From the NCBI RefSeq assembly GCF_000725625.1, contig NZ_KL647084.1, forward strand, positions 1 through 46,685: a DNA stretch of 46,685 bases, in the 5' to 3' direction. The stretch comes from Streptomyces sp. NRRL F-6676. Its GTDB lineage: Bacteria > Actinomycetota > Actinomycetes > Streptomycetales > Streptomycetaceae. Every line of letters begins with the position of its first letter. Within the stretch, counting starts at the first letter, position 1. The translations under genes were made by a program, and so were the position numbers. Below the pieces are notes generated by a model. It had not been told where the DNA came from and made no database searches. It worked only from the letters and a program-made list of their open reading frames with translations. Below, piece by piece: positions 23,788-32,185 of the stretch.

Positions 23788-25251
23788 TCAGGCCGGCGGG
23801 GCGGACAGGGCCGCGCCGAAGGACGCCTTGACCGCCTCGTAGCCGAACGAGTCGGGCCCGAAGAGGATCGAGCCCTCGCCGGTGAGGCCGCCGTCGCCGC
23901 CGTAGAGCAGGCTCACCGCGCCGGTGCCCTTCCACTTGCCGCGCGCCCCGACGGCCAGGTCGGTGGTGCCGTCGCCGTTGTAGTCGCCCGGGGCGAGCGC
24001 CGCGCCGAACAGGTCGCCCGTCTCGGCGACTCCGACGACGCCCTTGGTGTCCAGGGAGAGCGTCCGCGCGGCGGCGGAGTCCAGCCGGTCGGCGCCGCCG
24101 GGCACGATCGTGACGGCGCCCGCCTGGGAGAAGCCGTCGCTGTCCGGCGCGCTCGTGTCGCTGACCAGCAGATCGGCGTGGCCGTCGCCGTTGACGTCCG
24201 CGAGGGCGGCGGCGGTGCCCTGGTGGGGGCCGCCGTCCCACACCACGGCGTGCGCCGCGTCGAGGCCGCCCGTGCCGCCGGGGAACGTCCGCAGGAGATA
24301 GTCGTCGGGGCCGTCGGAGAAGCCGGTGTCGATGACGACGTCGTCCTTGCCGTCGCCGTCCACGTCCCCGACCACGGCGTCGTAGTCCGCGAACGGCAGG
24401 CCGATGTTCCGGCCCAGCGGTGTGCTCTTCAGCCCGCTCCTGGAGCCGGGCAGGACGCCGAGGGTGCCCTCGTCGGCCGGGTCGTCGGAGTAGGCGACGG
24501 TGACCAGGTCGTCGTAGCCGTCACCGTCGACGTCGCCGCTCTCGATGCCGTGCGTGCCGGCGCCGCCGCCGGGCGGGGTGATCCGGGTGAGCTTCGGCGC
24601 GGTCGTCGTGCGCAGGTTCCTGGCGCCGGGCAGCACGTCGACCTTCGTGCCGTCCACGACGGCGAGGTCCTTCAGCCCGTCGTGGTCGAAGTCGCCCAGG
24701 GCGAGCCGGCCGCCGAAGCCCTGGCGGGCGGTGACAGCCGGGGAGTGGAAGGCGATGGCCTCGTCGGACAGCCCGGTGGACGACCCGAAGACCACCGTCA
24801 CCGAACCGGCGCCCTTGACGTCGCCGATGGCCTCGCCGCTCGCGCCGACGACCAGGTCGGCGTACCCGTCGCCGTCCAGGTCGCCCAGCGCGAGCGCGGA
24901 CCCGAACCGGTCACCGGCCTCCGGGGTGCCCGGCACCCCGGCGTGGGACTGGGTGAGCCCCTGGTGCCGGTCGACCCGGATGCCGCCGGAGGCGCCGAAG
25001 GCCAGCGCCACGTAACCGGCCCTGGCGTGGCCCTTGACGGCGGCGTCGGGCGCGCCGACCGCGAGGTCGTCGAACCCGTCGCCGTCCAGGTCGGCGGCCT
25101 TGCCCGCGCCCGCCCCGGCCGCGGCGAGCGCCACGGCACCGCCGTCGGCGGCCGGTACGGCCGTGCCGGACCCGGCGGGCTGTACGACCACCGCCAGCGC
25201 CCCCACGACCACGGCCGCGGCGGCCCCCACCGACAGCTTGGCTCTGCCCAT
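23788..25251 (-). CDS. Secreted FG-GAP/VCBS-repeat beta-propeller protein
   Basis: Predicted 487-residue exported protein. The signal peptide is MGRAKLSVGAAAAVVVGALAVV and following residues. About seven FG-GAP repeats follow, each with a calcium-binding D-x-D-G-D-G-x-x-D loop such as DLDGDGFDDLAVG, DLDGDGYADLVVG, DVDGDGYDDLVT, DVDGDGKDDVVI and DVNGDGHADLLVS. They form an integrin-alpha-like seven-bladed propeller. Such proteins act in extracellular binding or scaffolding. The frame is open to a GTG at 25320, but the ATG at 25251 directly precedes the signal peptide. The ribosome-binding site AGAGGGAA is about 11 bp away. No anchor is visible. Confidence 0.88.
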   Translation of the reverse strand: MGRAKLSVGAAAAVVVGALAVVVQPAGSGTAVPAADGGAVALAAAGAGAGKAADLDGDGFDDLAVGAPDAAVKGHARAGYVALAFGASGGIRVDRHQGLTQSHAGVPGTPEAGDRFGSALALGDLDGDGYADLVVGASGEAIGDVKGAGSVTVVFGSSTGLSDEAIAFHSPAVTARQGFGGRLALGDFDHDGLKDLAVVDGTKVDVLPGARNLRTTTAPKLTRITPPGGGAGTHGIESGDVDGDGYDDLVTVAYSDDPADEGTLGVLPGSRSGLKSTPLGRNIGLPFADYDAVVGDVDGDGKDDVVIDTGFSDGPDDYLLRTFPGGTGGLDAAHAVVWDGGPHQGTAAALADVNGDGHADLLVSDTSAPDSDGFSQAGAVTIVPGGADRLDSAAARTLSLDTKGVVGVAETGDLFGAALAPGDYNGDGTTDLAVGARGKWKGTGAVSLLYGGDGGLTGEGSILFGPDSFGYEAVKASFGAALSAPPA

Positions 25252-25436
25252 GTCTGTCCGTTCCCTCTTCCCGAAGGTGCTTCCCGCCCCGCCACCCGGT
25301 GTGCCGGCCGGAGCCGTCACGGGTGTGCGCAGGAGGAGACCGACGAGGAGGTGAAATGGTTGGGCCGGAACGGGAAACTCCGCGTGACGGGCCGGACCGG
25401 ACCGCGTGCGGGCGGGGGCGCCGGCGGTGCGGCGGC

Positions 25437-25931
25437 TCAGCTGTGGAAGGTGATGTACCCGTTGCCGTCGCGGTCGTTGGCGGACTTGCTGTACGCGTGC
25501 ACGTCCGAGCGGGGGCCCGACGGCTTGTACAGGTAGATCGTGTCCTTGTCGTTGTTCCAGAGGAAGTTGCAGTTGTCGCGGTAGACGACGTTGCCCGCGT
25601 CGGAGTCGTTGCCGTGGCCGCCGCGCAGCTTCACGTAGTCGCCGGGCTGGAGGTAGTGGTTGGCGGTGAACTTGAACCGGTTGCCGGTCGCGTCCTTCAC
25701 GACGTAGTTCTTCAGGTTGACCGTGGCGGTCTTCGAGTAGTTCTTGATCGTCAGGTACTCCTGCTTGGTATTGCCCGACGTGCAGCTGTTGGAGTCCCGG
25801 CCCGGCGCGTCGTACTGGACGCCGCGGATCTTCAGCGCCGACGAGTACTCGGCGGCCTGGGCCGGGGCGGCTATGACGGCGGCGAGGCTGCCGGCGGTGG
25901 CGGCCACGACGATGGCATGACGCTTGCGCAT
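25437..25931 (-). CDS. Secreted lamin-tail-domain (LTD) protein
   Basis: Predicted 164-residue secreted protein. The signal peptide is MRKRHAIVVAATAGSLAAVI, ending at an Ala-Gln-Ala-Ala cleavage site near residue 28. The mature part fits a lamin-tail immunoglobulin-like domain: LKIRGVQYDAPG, EYLTIKNYSKTATVNLKNYV, the strand KDATGNRFKF, LQPGDYVKLRGG and the end strand DTIYLYKPSG. Two cysteines (in SCTSG and DNCNF) can form a disulphide. The ATG at 25931 has GGGGGGA upstream. The family binds cell surfaces or nucleic acids in secreted nucleases; here the domain stands alone. Confidence 0.86.
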   Translation of the reverse strand: MRKRHAIVVAATAGSLAAVIAAPAQAAEYSSALKIRGVQYDAPGRDSNSCTSGNTKQEYLTIKNYSKTATVNLKNYVVKDATGNRFKFTANHYLQPGDYVKLRGGHGNDSDAGNVVYRDNCNFLWNNDKDTIYLYKPSGPRSDVHAYSKSANDRDGNGYITFHS

Positions 25932-26095
25932 GAGGAATCCCCCCTCAATGGTGCGGATGAAGCGGATGGAGCCTACACGCCGCATGACGGGAAAGTGGCG
26001 AGAGAGTGCGGAAAATGTGAAGCGGCAGGTGGCGGGGGAGTCTTGTCGGGGAGTGGGGTCTGGTCGGGCAGTGCGGGCGGGTGGGGCTTCCCGCG

Positions 26096-26151
26096 TGGTT
26101 CCCCGCGCCCCTGAGAAGCAGGGGGCACCCCGTGCTCGAGGGGCGCGGGAC
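26096..26151. repeat. Hairpin repeat, copy 4, in a 436-bp gene-free stretch
   Basis: GGTTCCCCGCGCCCCTGAG pairs imperfectly with GAGGGGCGCGGGACC (26138-26152), matching the cores of copies 1-3. It is the most diverged copy and its arms are short. The rest of 25932-26367 should hold the divergent promoters for the LTD gene and for the type VII operon that starts at 26368. I see no convincing -35/-10 there. A small GC hairpin (GCGGCTCCGCCGC) lies near 26163. Confidence 0.7.
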
Positions 26152-26367
26152 CGCATCTGATCCGCGGCTCCGCCGCGTGGCGTGATCGGCCGCGGCGTAC
26201 CGCACCCGGTCTCCCCGCCCCCGGCGGTACCACCCGTACCCCGGGGTGAACGGGAGCTGAATACTTCCGTCGGTTTGCCGGGCGGGAAACCGGTGTTCGC
26301 ACTGCCGTCACCGAAGCCGTTGACGATCACTCCGTCGACTGGGGACGACGGAGGGAGACCCGCGGTG

Positions 26368-26886
26368 ATGAGCCGTCAGCAGCCGGAAGGGGAACGGGGC
26401 TTAGACCCCGAGGAACCGCTGGCGCAGCGCCTCGCGCGCGCCCGCGCGGAGGTCGCCGCGGCCGAGGCCGCCGTCGCCCGTGCCGAGGAACGCCTGCGCG
26501 ACTTCTCCGCCGTGGCGCTCTCCGAGGACGGCGCCGTCGAGGCCACCGTCGGCGCACAGGGCGAACTCACCGGCCTGCGTTTCCTCGACGGCAAGTACCG
26601 CGACATGACCGGCGCCGAACTCGGCGCCGCCGTCGTCGAGGCCGTACGCCAGGGCCGCGACCGCGCGGCCCAGGAAGCCGTTCGGGTGTTCCGGCCGCTC
26701 ACCGAGCCCACCGAACGCGTCCCCGAACTGTCCGGCCTCGACGTCGACTGGGAGCGCTTCCTCAGCCGTCACGACGACACCCCCGGACGCCCCGCACGCC
26801 CCCGCCCCTCGGCCGGCTCCCGTCTGCGGGACGAGATCCACGAGGACGGCGACACCGACAGCGACACGGAAGGACCCCAGCGATGA
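26368..26886 (+). CDS. YbaB/EbfC-like (EspL-type) protein heading a type VII operon
   Basis: Predicted 172-residue protein. A coiled-coil (LAQRLARARAEVAAAEAAVA) leads into a YbaB/EbfC fold (FSAVALSEDGAVEATVGAQG, LTGLRFLDGKYRDMTGAEL, then VVEAVRQGRDRAAQEAVR). The family includes EspL and other small proteins encoded with ESX loci. The C-terminal part is acidic and disordered. The ATG at 26368 follows GGAGGGAGA; a GTG immediately before it is also possible. The stop overlaps the WXG100 gene as ATGA. Its position at the head of a WXG100/effector operon supports a role in secretion or chaperoning, which is inference. Confidence 0.82.
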   Translation: MSRQQPEGERGLDPEEPLAQRLARARAEVAAAEAAVARAEERLRDFSAVALSEDGAVEATVGAQGELTGLRFLDGKYRDMTGAELGAAVVEAVRQGRDRAAQEAVRVFRPLTEPTERVPELSGLDVDWERFLSRHDDTPGRPARPRPSAGSRLRDEIHEDGDTDSDTEGPQR

Positions 26887-27212
26887 CCGGACCCGCCTTC
26901 ACCGCCGACTCCGACCGCATCATGGCCGGAAGCCGGGCCATCCACGAACTCGGCAGGGCCACGAAAGCCCTGGCCACCTCCGCGCACTACGCGCTCGCCG
27001 ACACGAGCTGGACGGGCAACGACGACTACGGCCACCAGCTGCGGGCCAAGTACGTCCAGACCCGTGAGTCCGTCCTCGGGACTCTCGACGCGGTCGCGGA
27101 GGGCGTGACCGCCATCGGCGACGGCACGATCGACAATCTGGGCACCATCCTCGGCACCCAGCGCGGCGCCATGGAGAGCATCGTCCAGCAGGCCCGCGGG
27201 GGCCGTTCGTAA
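26883..27212 (+). CDS. WXG100-like (ESAT-6 family) small secreted-type protein
   Basis: Predicted 109-residue helical-hairpin protein. A first helix (about 8-40) is followed by the turn DTSWTGNDDYG, with Trp-Thr-Gly in the WXG position, then a second helix (about 50-100). Length and layout match the WXG100 family of type VII secretion substrates and partners, which form dimers and travel with larger LXG or polymorphic cargo. It overlaps the YbaB-like gene upstream and precedes the giant gene by one base. It probably pairs with the N-terminal helical domain of that protein. Confidence 0.87.
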   Translation: MTGPAFTADSDRIMAGSRAIHELGRATKALATSAHYALADTSWTGNDDYGHQLRAKYVQTRESVLGTLDAVAEGVTAIGDGTIDNLGTILGTQRGAMESIVQQARGGRS

Positions 27213-27213
27213 C

Positions 27214-29961
27214 GTGGCCATCACCGTCTCGCCCAAGCTCAACTGGCTTTTCTTCATCCTCATCGGGGAGACCTTCCTCGAGGCGAACGAAGACACCGCC
27301 TACGCGACGAGCAAGTCCTACCGGGCGATCAAGCGGGACGTCGGCCAACTCAGGGAGCAGGCACAGGCGGCGGTGAGGGCGGTGAGCCAGGGCTTCCCGC
27401 CCGGCGTCGCCCAGCAGTTCGTCGCCGCCATCAACGAAGTGCTGCCCTACCTCGACAAGTTCGAGAAGGACCTGGACCAGGTCGAGTCCGGCCAGGTCAA
27501 CGTCTCCATGCAGATCAGGGAGGCGAAGTGGAACATCATCGCCGAACTGGTCCGCCTGGCCATCGAACTCGCCGTCCTCGCCGTGCTGTCCTTCTTCACG
27601 GGCGGGGCGAGCGCCACCCAGGCGGCGGTCGCCCGGGCGCGCAGCCGGCTGTTCATCCTGGAGACACTGTACGAACTCTCCCACCGCACCCACCTGTTGC
27701 CCAGCCTGACGGAGGCGATAGAAGAGGCGTTCATGACGCTCGCCGTCCGGCTGGCCATGATGACGATGGCCCCCGCCGGACAGCGGCCGCGCTCGATCGA
27801 CTGGTTCGACGTCGGGGTGAGCGGTGCCTTCGGCGGGCTCGCGGGCGGCCTCGCGCCGGTCTTCTCGAAGTTCATGAAGAACTTCACCGACAACCTGGTG
27901 AACCCCTTCAAGAAGAACATCGACGACATCGTCGGCAAGTTCGACGACAACCTCTTCCGGAACAACGCCAAGTCCAGGACCGACGACCTCCCGACCCCTG
28001 ATCCGCACCCCAACCCGAACACGAGGAACGACCACCGCGACCTCGGCCCGGAGACCACCACCCCGAACCCGCCCCCGTCCGTCACCCCGTCGGTCACCCC
28101 GCCCCACCTCAACCCGCCGGACTACACCCCCACGCCCAGGCCCGACGGCCTCGGCGCCAAATCCGTCCACCAGGGCGGTCAGTTCGTCGCCGACGGAGCC
28201 TCCGAGACGCTGGCCGAGTCGATCATCATGGGCGCGTTCTTCGGCAACTGGATGCCGAGCTGGCAGACGTTCGTCGGGGCCGGTCTGAGCGAACGGTTCG
28301 AGGCGGGCGCGGAGGCGGGGATCACCAACAGCGCCAACTGGCTGAAGAACCTGCGGACCGTCTCGGGAGGGGGAGGGACAGGGGCCGGGGGAGGGCTCGA
28401 CGGAGGCGGAACGGACCGTGACGCCGACAGCGCTCACGGCGGTGGCGGTGACGTCGACAGTGTCTACGGCGGTGGCGGTGACGTCGACAGCACCTACGGC
28501 AGTGACGGTGACGCCGACAGTACCTACGACGGTGGCGGTGACGGTGACGCCGGTGGCGTCCGTGGGTACGGCGGCAAGCGTCCCGCGTACACCGACGACG
28601 ACGCGGACAGCGGCTACGGCAGTGACGAGGAGGCGGACCACGACGACACCGCCCACCCCGCGCCGGTGAGCGGGAAGGGCAAGGGGCGGGCGACGCCGAC
28701 CGACATCGACGTCACCGACGCGCGGGACCGGCACGCCGACGCCGTACGGAAGTTCACCGACGCGGCGAACGACGCGGAGAGGATCCGCACCCGGGTGGAG
28801 AGCGGTGAGGGGAGCAGCCGGGACGTCACCGACCTCGACCGGGCGAACCAGCGGGTGGAGCAGGCCGGGCAGCAGCTGGCCGGGACCGAGGACCGGCTGC
28901 GGGACCTCGGCCTGGACCCGGACACCGTCCCGACCACGTCGTCCCCGCACACCACCCCGTCCGCCCTCCCGACCTCCACGCCCACCTCCACGCCCGCGCC
29001 CGCCCCCGTCGTGCAGCGGGACGCGACGCAGCGGCAGTGGATCGCCTCGCAGGTGACCGCCGACGATCTCCCGGACGACCTGTCGGGAGGGCTGCCGGAC
29101 GGGCTGGACACCGGCACGACGGTGACCGTGAAGGACCTGGCCGACGCGGGGGTGACCCTGAGCCCCGATCTGCGGGCACAGATCGAGCTGGGCGGCGACG
29201 GCCGGGTGTCCCTGGCCGACAGCGGGCTGTCCCCCGTCGACCAGGTCAAGGCGCTGATGACACAGCCGGGTCCCTGGCCGGAGTCCCTGAACACCGTTGC
29301 CTCGCATGCCTCCCAGCGGCTGTGGCAGAACTCCTATGACGACTTCGCCCAGTCGCTGCCGGACCTGGATCCCGGCACCGTGCGGCAGGCCTGGGACTCG
29401 GCGGCCGGGCTGGTCCTGCCGCTGGAACTGCACCCCGTGCTCGCCGACTCCCGGCAGTCCCGACGTGACGGCCACGACTGGTGGCCCGCGGCCGGTCCCC
29501 ACCTCGTCGAGTGTTCCGGATCCGACGGATGTGGCGGATCCGACCGATGTGACGGATCCAACGGATGTGACGGATCCGACCGATGTGACGGACCTGAGGG
29601 ACGTGACGGATCCGACGCCGACCGGGAATGTCCTCGTCACACCCGACACGGACCCGCCCGGCACGGACGCCTCCGCCACGCCCGGGAGCGGCTTTCCCAC
29701 GCCGGTCACGGACGACGCGGGTACCCCGTTCCTCGCGACGTCCAGTACGGATTTCCCCGTCCTGTCCTCCTCGTCCGCCTCAGCGCAGGACTTCGTTCCG
29801 GACCCCGCCGCCGTCTTCAACCCCCTCACGAGCGCGTCACCGGCCGGTCCACCGTCTCCGGCCGGTTCCCTCGGTTCGGCGGCCATGGACATCGACACGC
29901 CCAGCCCCGCGCCCCAGTCGCCGCCCCCGCCCCCACCCCAGTCGCAGGACCCGTACCGTGA
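27214..29961 (+). CDS. Giant cargo segment A: N-terminal type VII targeting domain and linkers
   Basis: The GTG at 27214 opens MAITVSPKLNWLFFILIGET, typical of the WXG100-like N-terminus of polymorphic toxins and CpnT-like proteins. Helical segments run to about residue 235, including two hydrophobic ones (LAIELAVLAVLSFFTGGA; FGGLAGGLAPVF). A Pro-rich linker follows, then a conserved AKSVHQGGQFVADGASETLAE helix region, Gly/Asp/Tyr repeats (28440-28550, GGGGDVDS), and a region with TVTVKDLADAGVTLSPDLRA. The frame reaches a stop at 29961, but credible coding ends around 29430-29515, after which codon bias moves to the +2 frame. Up to there I see no toxin domain. Confidence 0.75.
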   Translation: MAITVSPKLNWLFFILIGETFLEANEDTAYATSKSYRAIKRDVGQLREQAQAAVRAVSQGFPPGVAQQFVAAINEVLPYLDKFEKDLDQVESGQVNVSMQIREAKWNIIAELVRLAIELAVLAVLSFFTGGASATQAAVARARSRLFILETLYELSHRTHLLPSLTEAIEEAFMTLAVRLAMMTMAPAGQRPRSIDWFDVGVSGAFGGLAGGLAPVFSKFMKNFTDNLVNPFKKNIDDIVGKFDDNLFRNNAKSRTDDLPTPDPHPNPNTRNDHRDLGPETTTPNPPPSVTPSVTPPHLNPPDYTPTPRPDGLGAKSVHQGGQFVADGASETLAESIIMGAFFGNWMPSWQTFVGAGLSERFEAGAEAGITNSANWLKNLRTVSGGGGTGAGGGLDGGGTDRDADSAHGGGGDVDSVYGGGGDVDSTYGSDGDADSTYDGGGDGDAGGVRGYGGKRPAYTDDDADSGYGSDEEADHDDTAHPAPVSGKGKGRATPTDIDVTDARDRHADAVRKFTDAANDAERIRTRVESGEGSSRDVTDLDRANQRVEQAGQQLAGTEDRLRDLGLDPDTVPTTSSPHTTPSALPTSTPTSTPAPAPVVQRDATQRQWIASQVTADDLPDDLSGGLPDGLDTGTTVTVKDLADAGVTLSPDLRAQIELGGDGRVSLADSGLSPVDQVKALMTQPGPWPESLNTVASHASQRLWQNSYDDFAQSLPDLDPGTVRQAWDSAAGLVLPLELHPVLADSRQSRRDGHDWWPAAGPHLVECSGSDGCGGSDRCDGSNGCDGSDRCDGPEGRDGSDADRECPRHTRHGPARHGRLRHARERLSHAGHGRRGYPVPRDVQYGFPRPVLLVRLSAGLRSGPRRRLQPPHERVTGRSTVSGRFPRFGGHGHRHAQPRAPVAAPAPTPVAGPVP
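28440..28550. repeat. Imperfect 30-bp tandem repeat (Gly/Asp/Ser/Tyr linker)
   Basis: About four imperfect copies of a 30-bp unit GGTGGCGGTGACGTCGACAG and onwards. They encode GGGGDVDSxY units, a flexible acidic linker in segment A. The unit is a multiple of three, so copy-number changes keep the frame. Confidence 0.75.
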
Positions 29962-32185
29962 TCCCCTGGTCCACGCCTTCGGCGACGGCATCACCGGGAA
30001 CCGGGTGTATCCGCAACTGCACGAGGCCCTCGGGCGGTTGGACGCCCTGCGGGGGACCGACAGCGACGCCGCGCTCCGTCAGGGGCCGCTCGATCTGGAC
30101 GCCGTCGCCCGCCGGGTGCTGCTCCTGGACCCGACGGATCCGGTCGGCAACGACGAGTACGGCGACCTGTTCCGCATCGCCCTCGATCCGGCCATGGAGC
30201 ACGCGCGCGGCCTGGCGACCCTGGCCGCGTTCGGTCTCTCCCTGCGCGGGGCCCTGGCCGGGCAGCGGGAGATGACCGCCCCCGACGGCACCGCGTACGG
30301 ACGTGACTGGGCCGGTACTCCGGGGGAGAGTCACGGGCTGGTCATGGATCTGGACGACGTGTGGGAGCCCACCGGGCTGCCGGACGGGCAGCCCCAGACG
30401 ACCAATCCCCGGCCGGCGCAGTGGCGACCGGGTCCGGGGCGGCCGCGGCCGTTCGTCGTCGTGGCCGGCGGCACCCCCCACAGGGTCGTCGTCAGCACGC
30501 GCGACGGCTCGGAGTTCGAGGCGCCGATCGACGTGTTCACCGAACTGCTCGCCATGGACCCCGTGCTGTCCGGACTGCCGAACAATGTGCCGGTCCTGCT
30601 GGTGGTCCCCAACGCCGGGGGCGGGCAACTGGAGCTGCCTCGTGCCCTGGCGGACCGGCTGGGCCGCCATGTGTGGTCCACCAGTGGCAATCCCATCATG
30701 CAGCTCCACGACGACGGGACACCGGTCAGGATCTTTCTGGAGCAGAAACCGGACGTGCCCCGCGGGGACTGGATCCGCAGTGAACCCGGCGAGGTGCTGA
30801 GCCACGCCGCTCTCCAGGCCACCCTGTCCACTCAGGTCACGCCCACCACGCAGAGTTCGGACGTTCCCGAGTGGGAGCGCAATCTGGTCAGTTTCACCCT
30901 CGTCGCGGACGGGGACGGCACCCGGCAGATCGGGCGGGCCGAGCCGACCGCATCGCCGATCACCGTGGGGGCCAGGCCCGGCGAACAGGCGCGCCACTAC
31001 AACCTCCACGCCACTCCGCGCGGCGTCGGCATGCCCCAGAAGGACGGCAGCACGTACGTGGCGTCCGACCACGAGTTCACCGGCTGGCTCACCCGGCGGC
31101 CGAGCGTGCGTGGCCTGCGCGACCAGGACTGGATCTATCTGGACAGCTGCTGGACCGGCGGCGTCTACGGCGGGAACGCGGGCGCCTTCTCCAACTGGGC
31201 CGCCTCCGTCCCCCCGGTCCCCGACCCGCTCGCCGACATCCCCATCGCACAGGTCGTCGCCAACGGCACCCGCAAGCGGGTACGAGCGGGTGACCGCGCC
31301 ATCGCCTACTCCCAGGCGACTCCCCACTCGCCCGTCTGGTTCGCCGTGTACACCGACGCGCGGGGGCGCCCCGGCCGCCTCCTGGAGTTCTGGCCGGAAC
31401 CACGCGACGCGGAGCTGGCGGACCTGGCCCGTACCGCCGGTCTGCACAGCGGTCCCGGTCCTGTGCCCAGGGACGTCCTGGACCGGACCCTGCGGCTGGT
31501 GCGCGCCCTGCGGCACGCCTTCGGCCCCGGTGTCGGCCCCGCTTTCGCCCCCGGAATCGGCCAGGATCCTTCCTACGACGATCTGCTGCGCGGTATCGGC
31601 GCGCTGGAGTTGATGCGGCAGAACGATCCGCACCTGAATGACATGGGCCCGTTCACCCTTGAGCTGTTCCAGCGGGCGGCCCTGGCCAACCTGCGGGACC
31701 ACGGCGGCGGCGTGCGCCCCCCGGACGTCGGTGCCTACCGTGACCTGCTGGCGCGGGCGGCAGGCGCGTCCCCGGGCACCCGGCTCACCGACTTCGTCCG
31801 GGTACCGTTCCTCGCCATGGTCACCCAGCGGACGCGGAACTTCAGGGATCTGCGGGCCGCTGCCATACAGGTGCTGCGGCTGGATCCCGGGGCCACGGTG
31901 GGCCCGGCGGAGATCTCCCGGTTCTACTGGGCTCAGGTGAAGTCGGCCGAATGGTTCTCCTCGCTGCCCGACGTGCATACCACCGCCCTGGTGGCACTGC
32001 ATCTGCCGGCGCCGGATCCGTCGAAACGTGCCGAGCTGGGCTGGCTGGCCACCAGGGCGATCGCCGCCGGACGGGACCCGTACAACGTCGTCGAACTCGC
32101 CGCCTTCCACCTGGAGGAACTGGGAGCCCTCGACGCCCGGACACTGACCCACGACGCCCACGGCCGGCCCAACGGCCGTAACTGG
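29513..32185 (+). CDS. Giant cargo segment B: first clan-CD-like module
   Basis: Frame 2 segment; the frame stays open to 32719. It begins with five or so DPTDV repeats and a long Pro/Ser linker. Module copy 1 starts near 29943 with QDPYRDPLVHAFGDGI. A helical/beta part has GLATLAAFGLSLRGAL and VPVLLVVPNAGGGQLELPRA. The peptidase-like part has YNLHATPRGVGMP (His codon 31007), YVASDHEFTGWL and DWIYLDSCWTGG (Cys codon 31148). A helical tail has DDLLRGIGALELMRQND and LFQRAALANLRDHGGG. At 32184-32186 a GGG run sits where GGGG would keep frame (AAC TGG GGC ACC), so one G has probably been lost and coding moves to frame 1. Confidence 0.75.
29516..29610. repeat. 15-bp tandem repeat (Asp-Pro-Thr-Asp-Val)
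   Basis: About six imperfect copies of a 15-bp unit GATCCGAC(C/G)GATGTGACG, encoding DPTDV/T in frame 2. They begin at or just after the first frame change of the giant gene and may have been its cause by slipped pairing. Confidence 0.8.
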
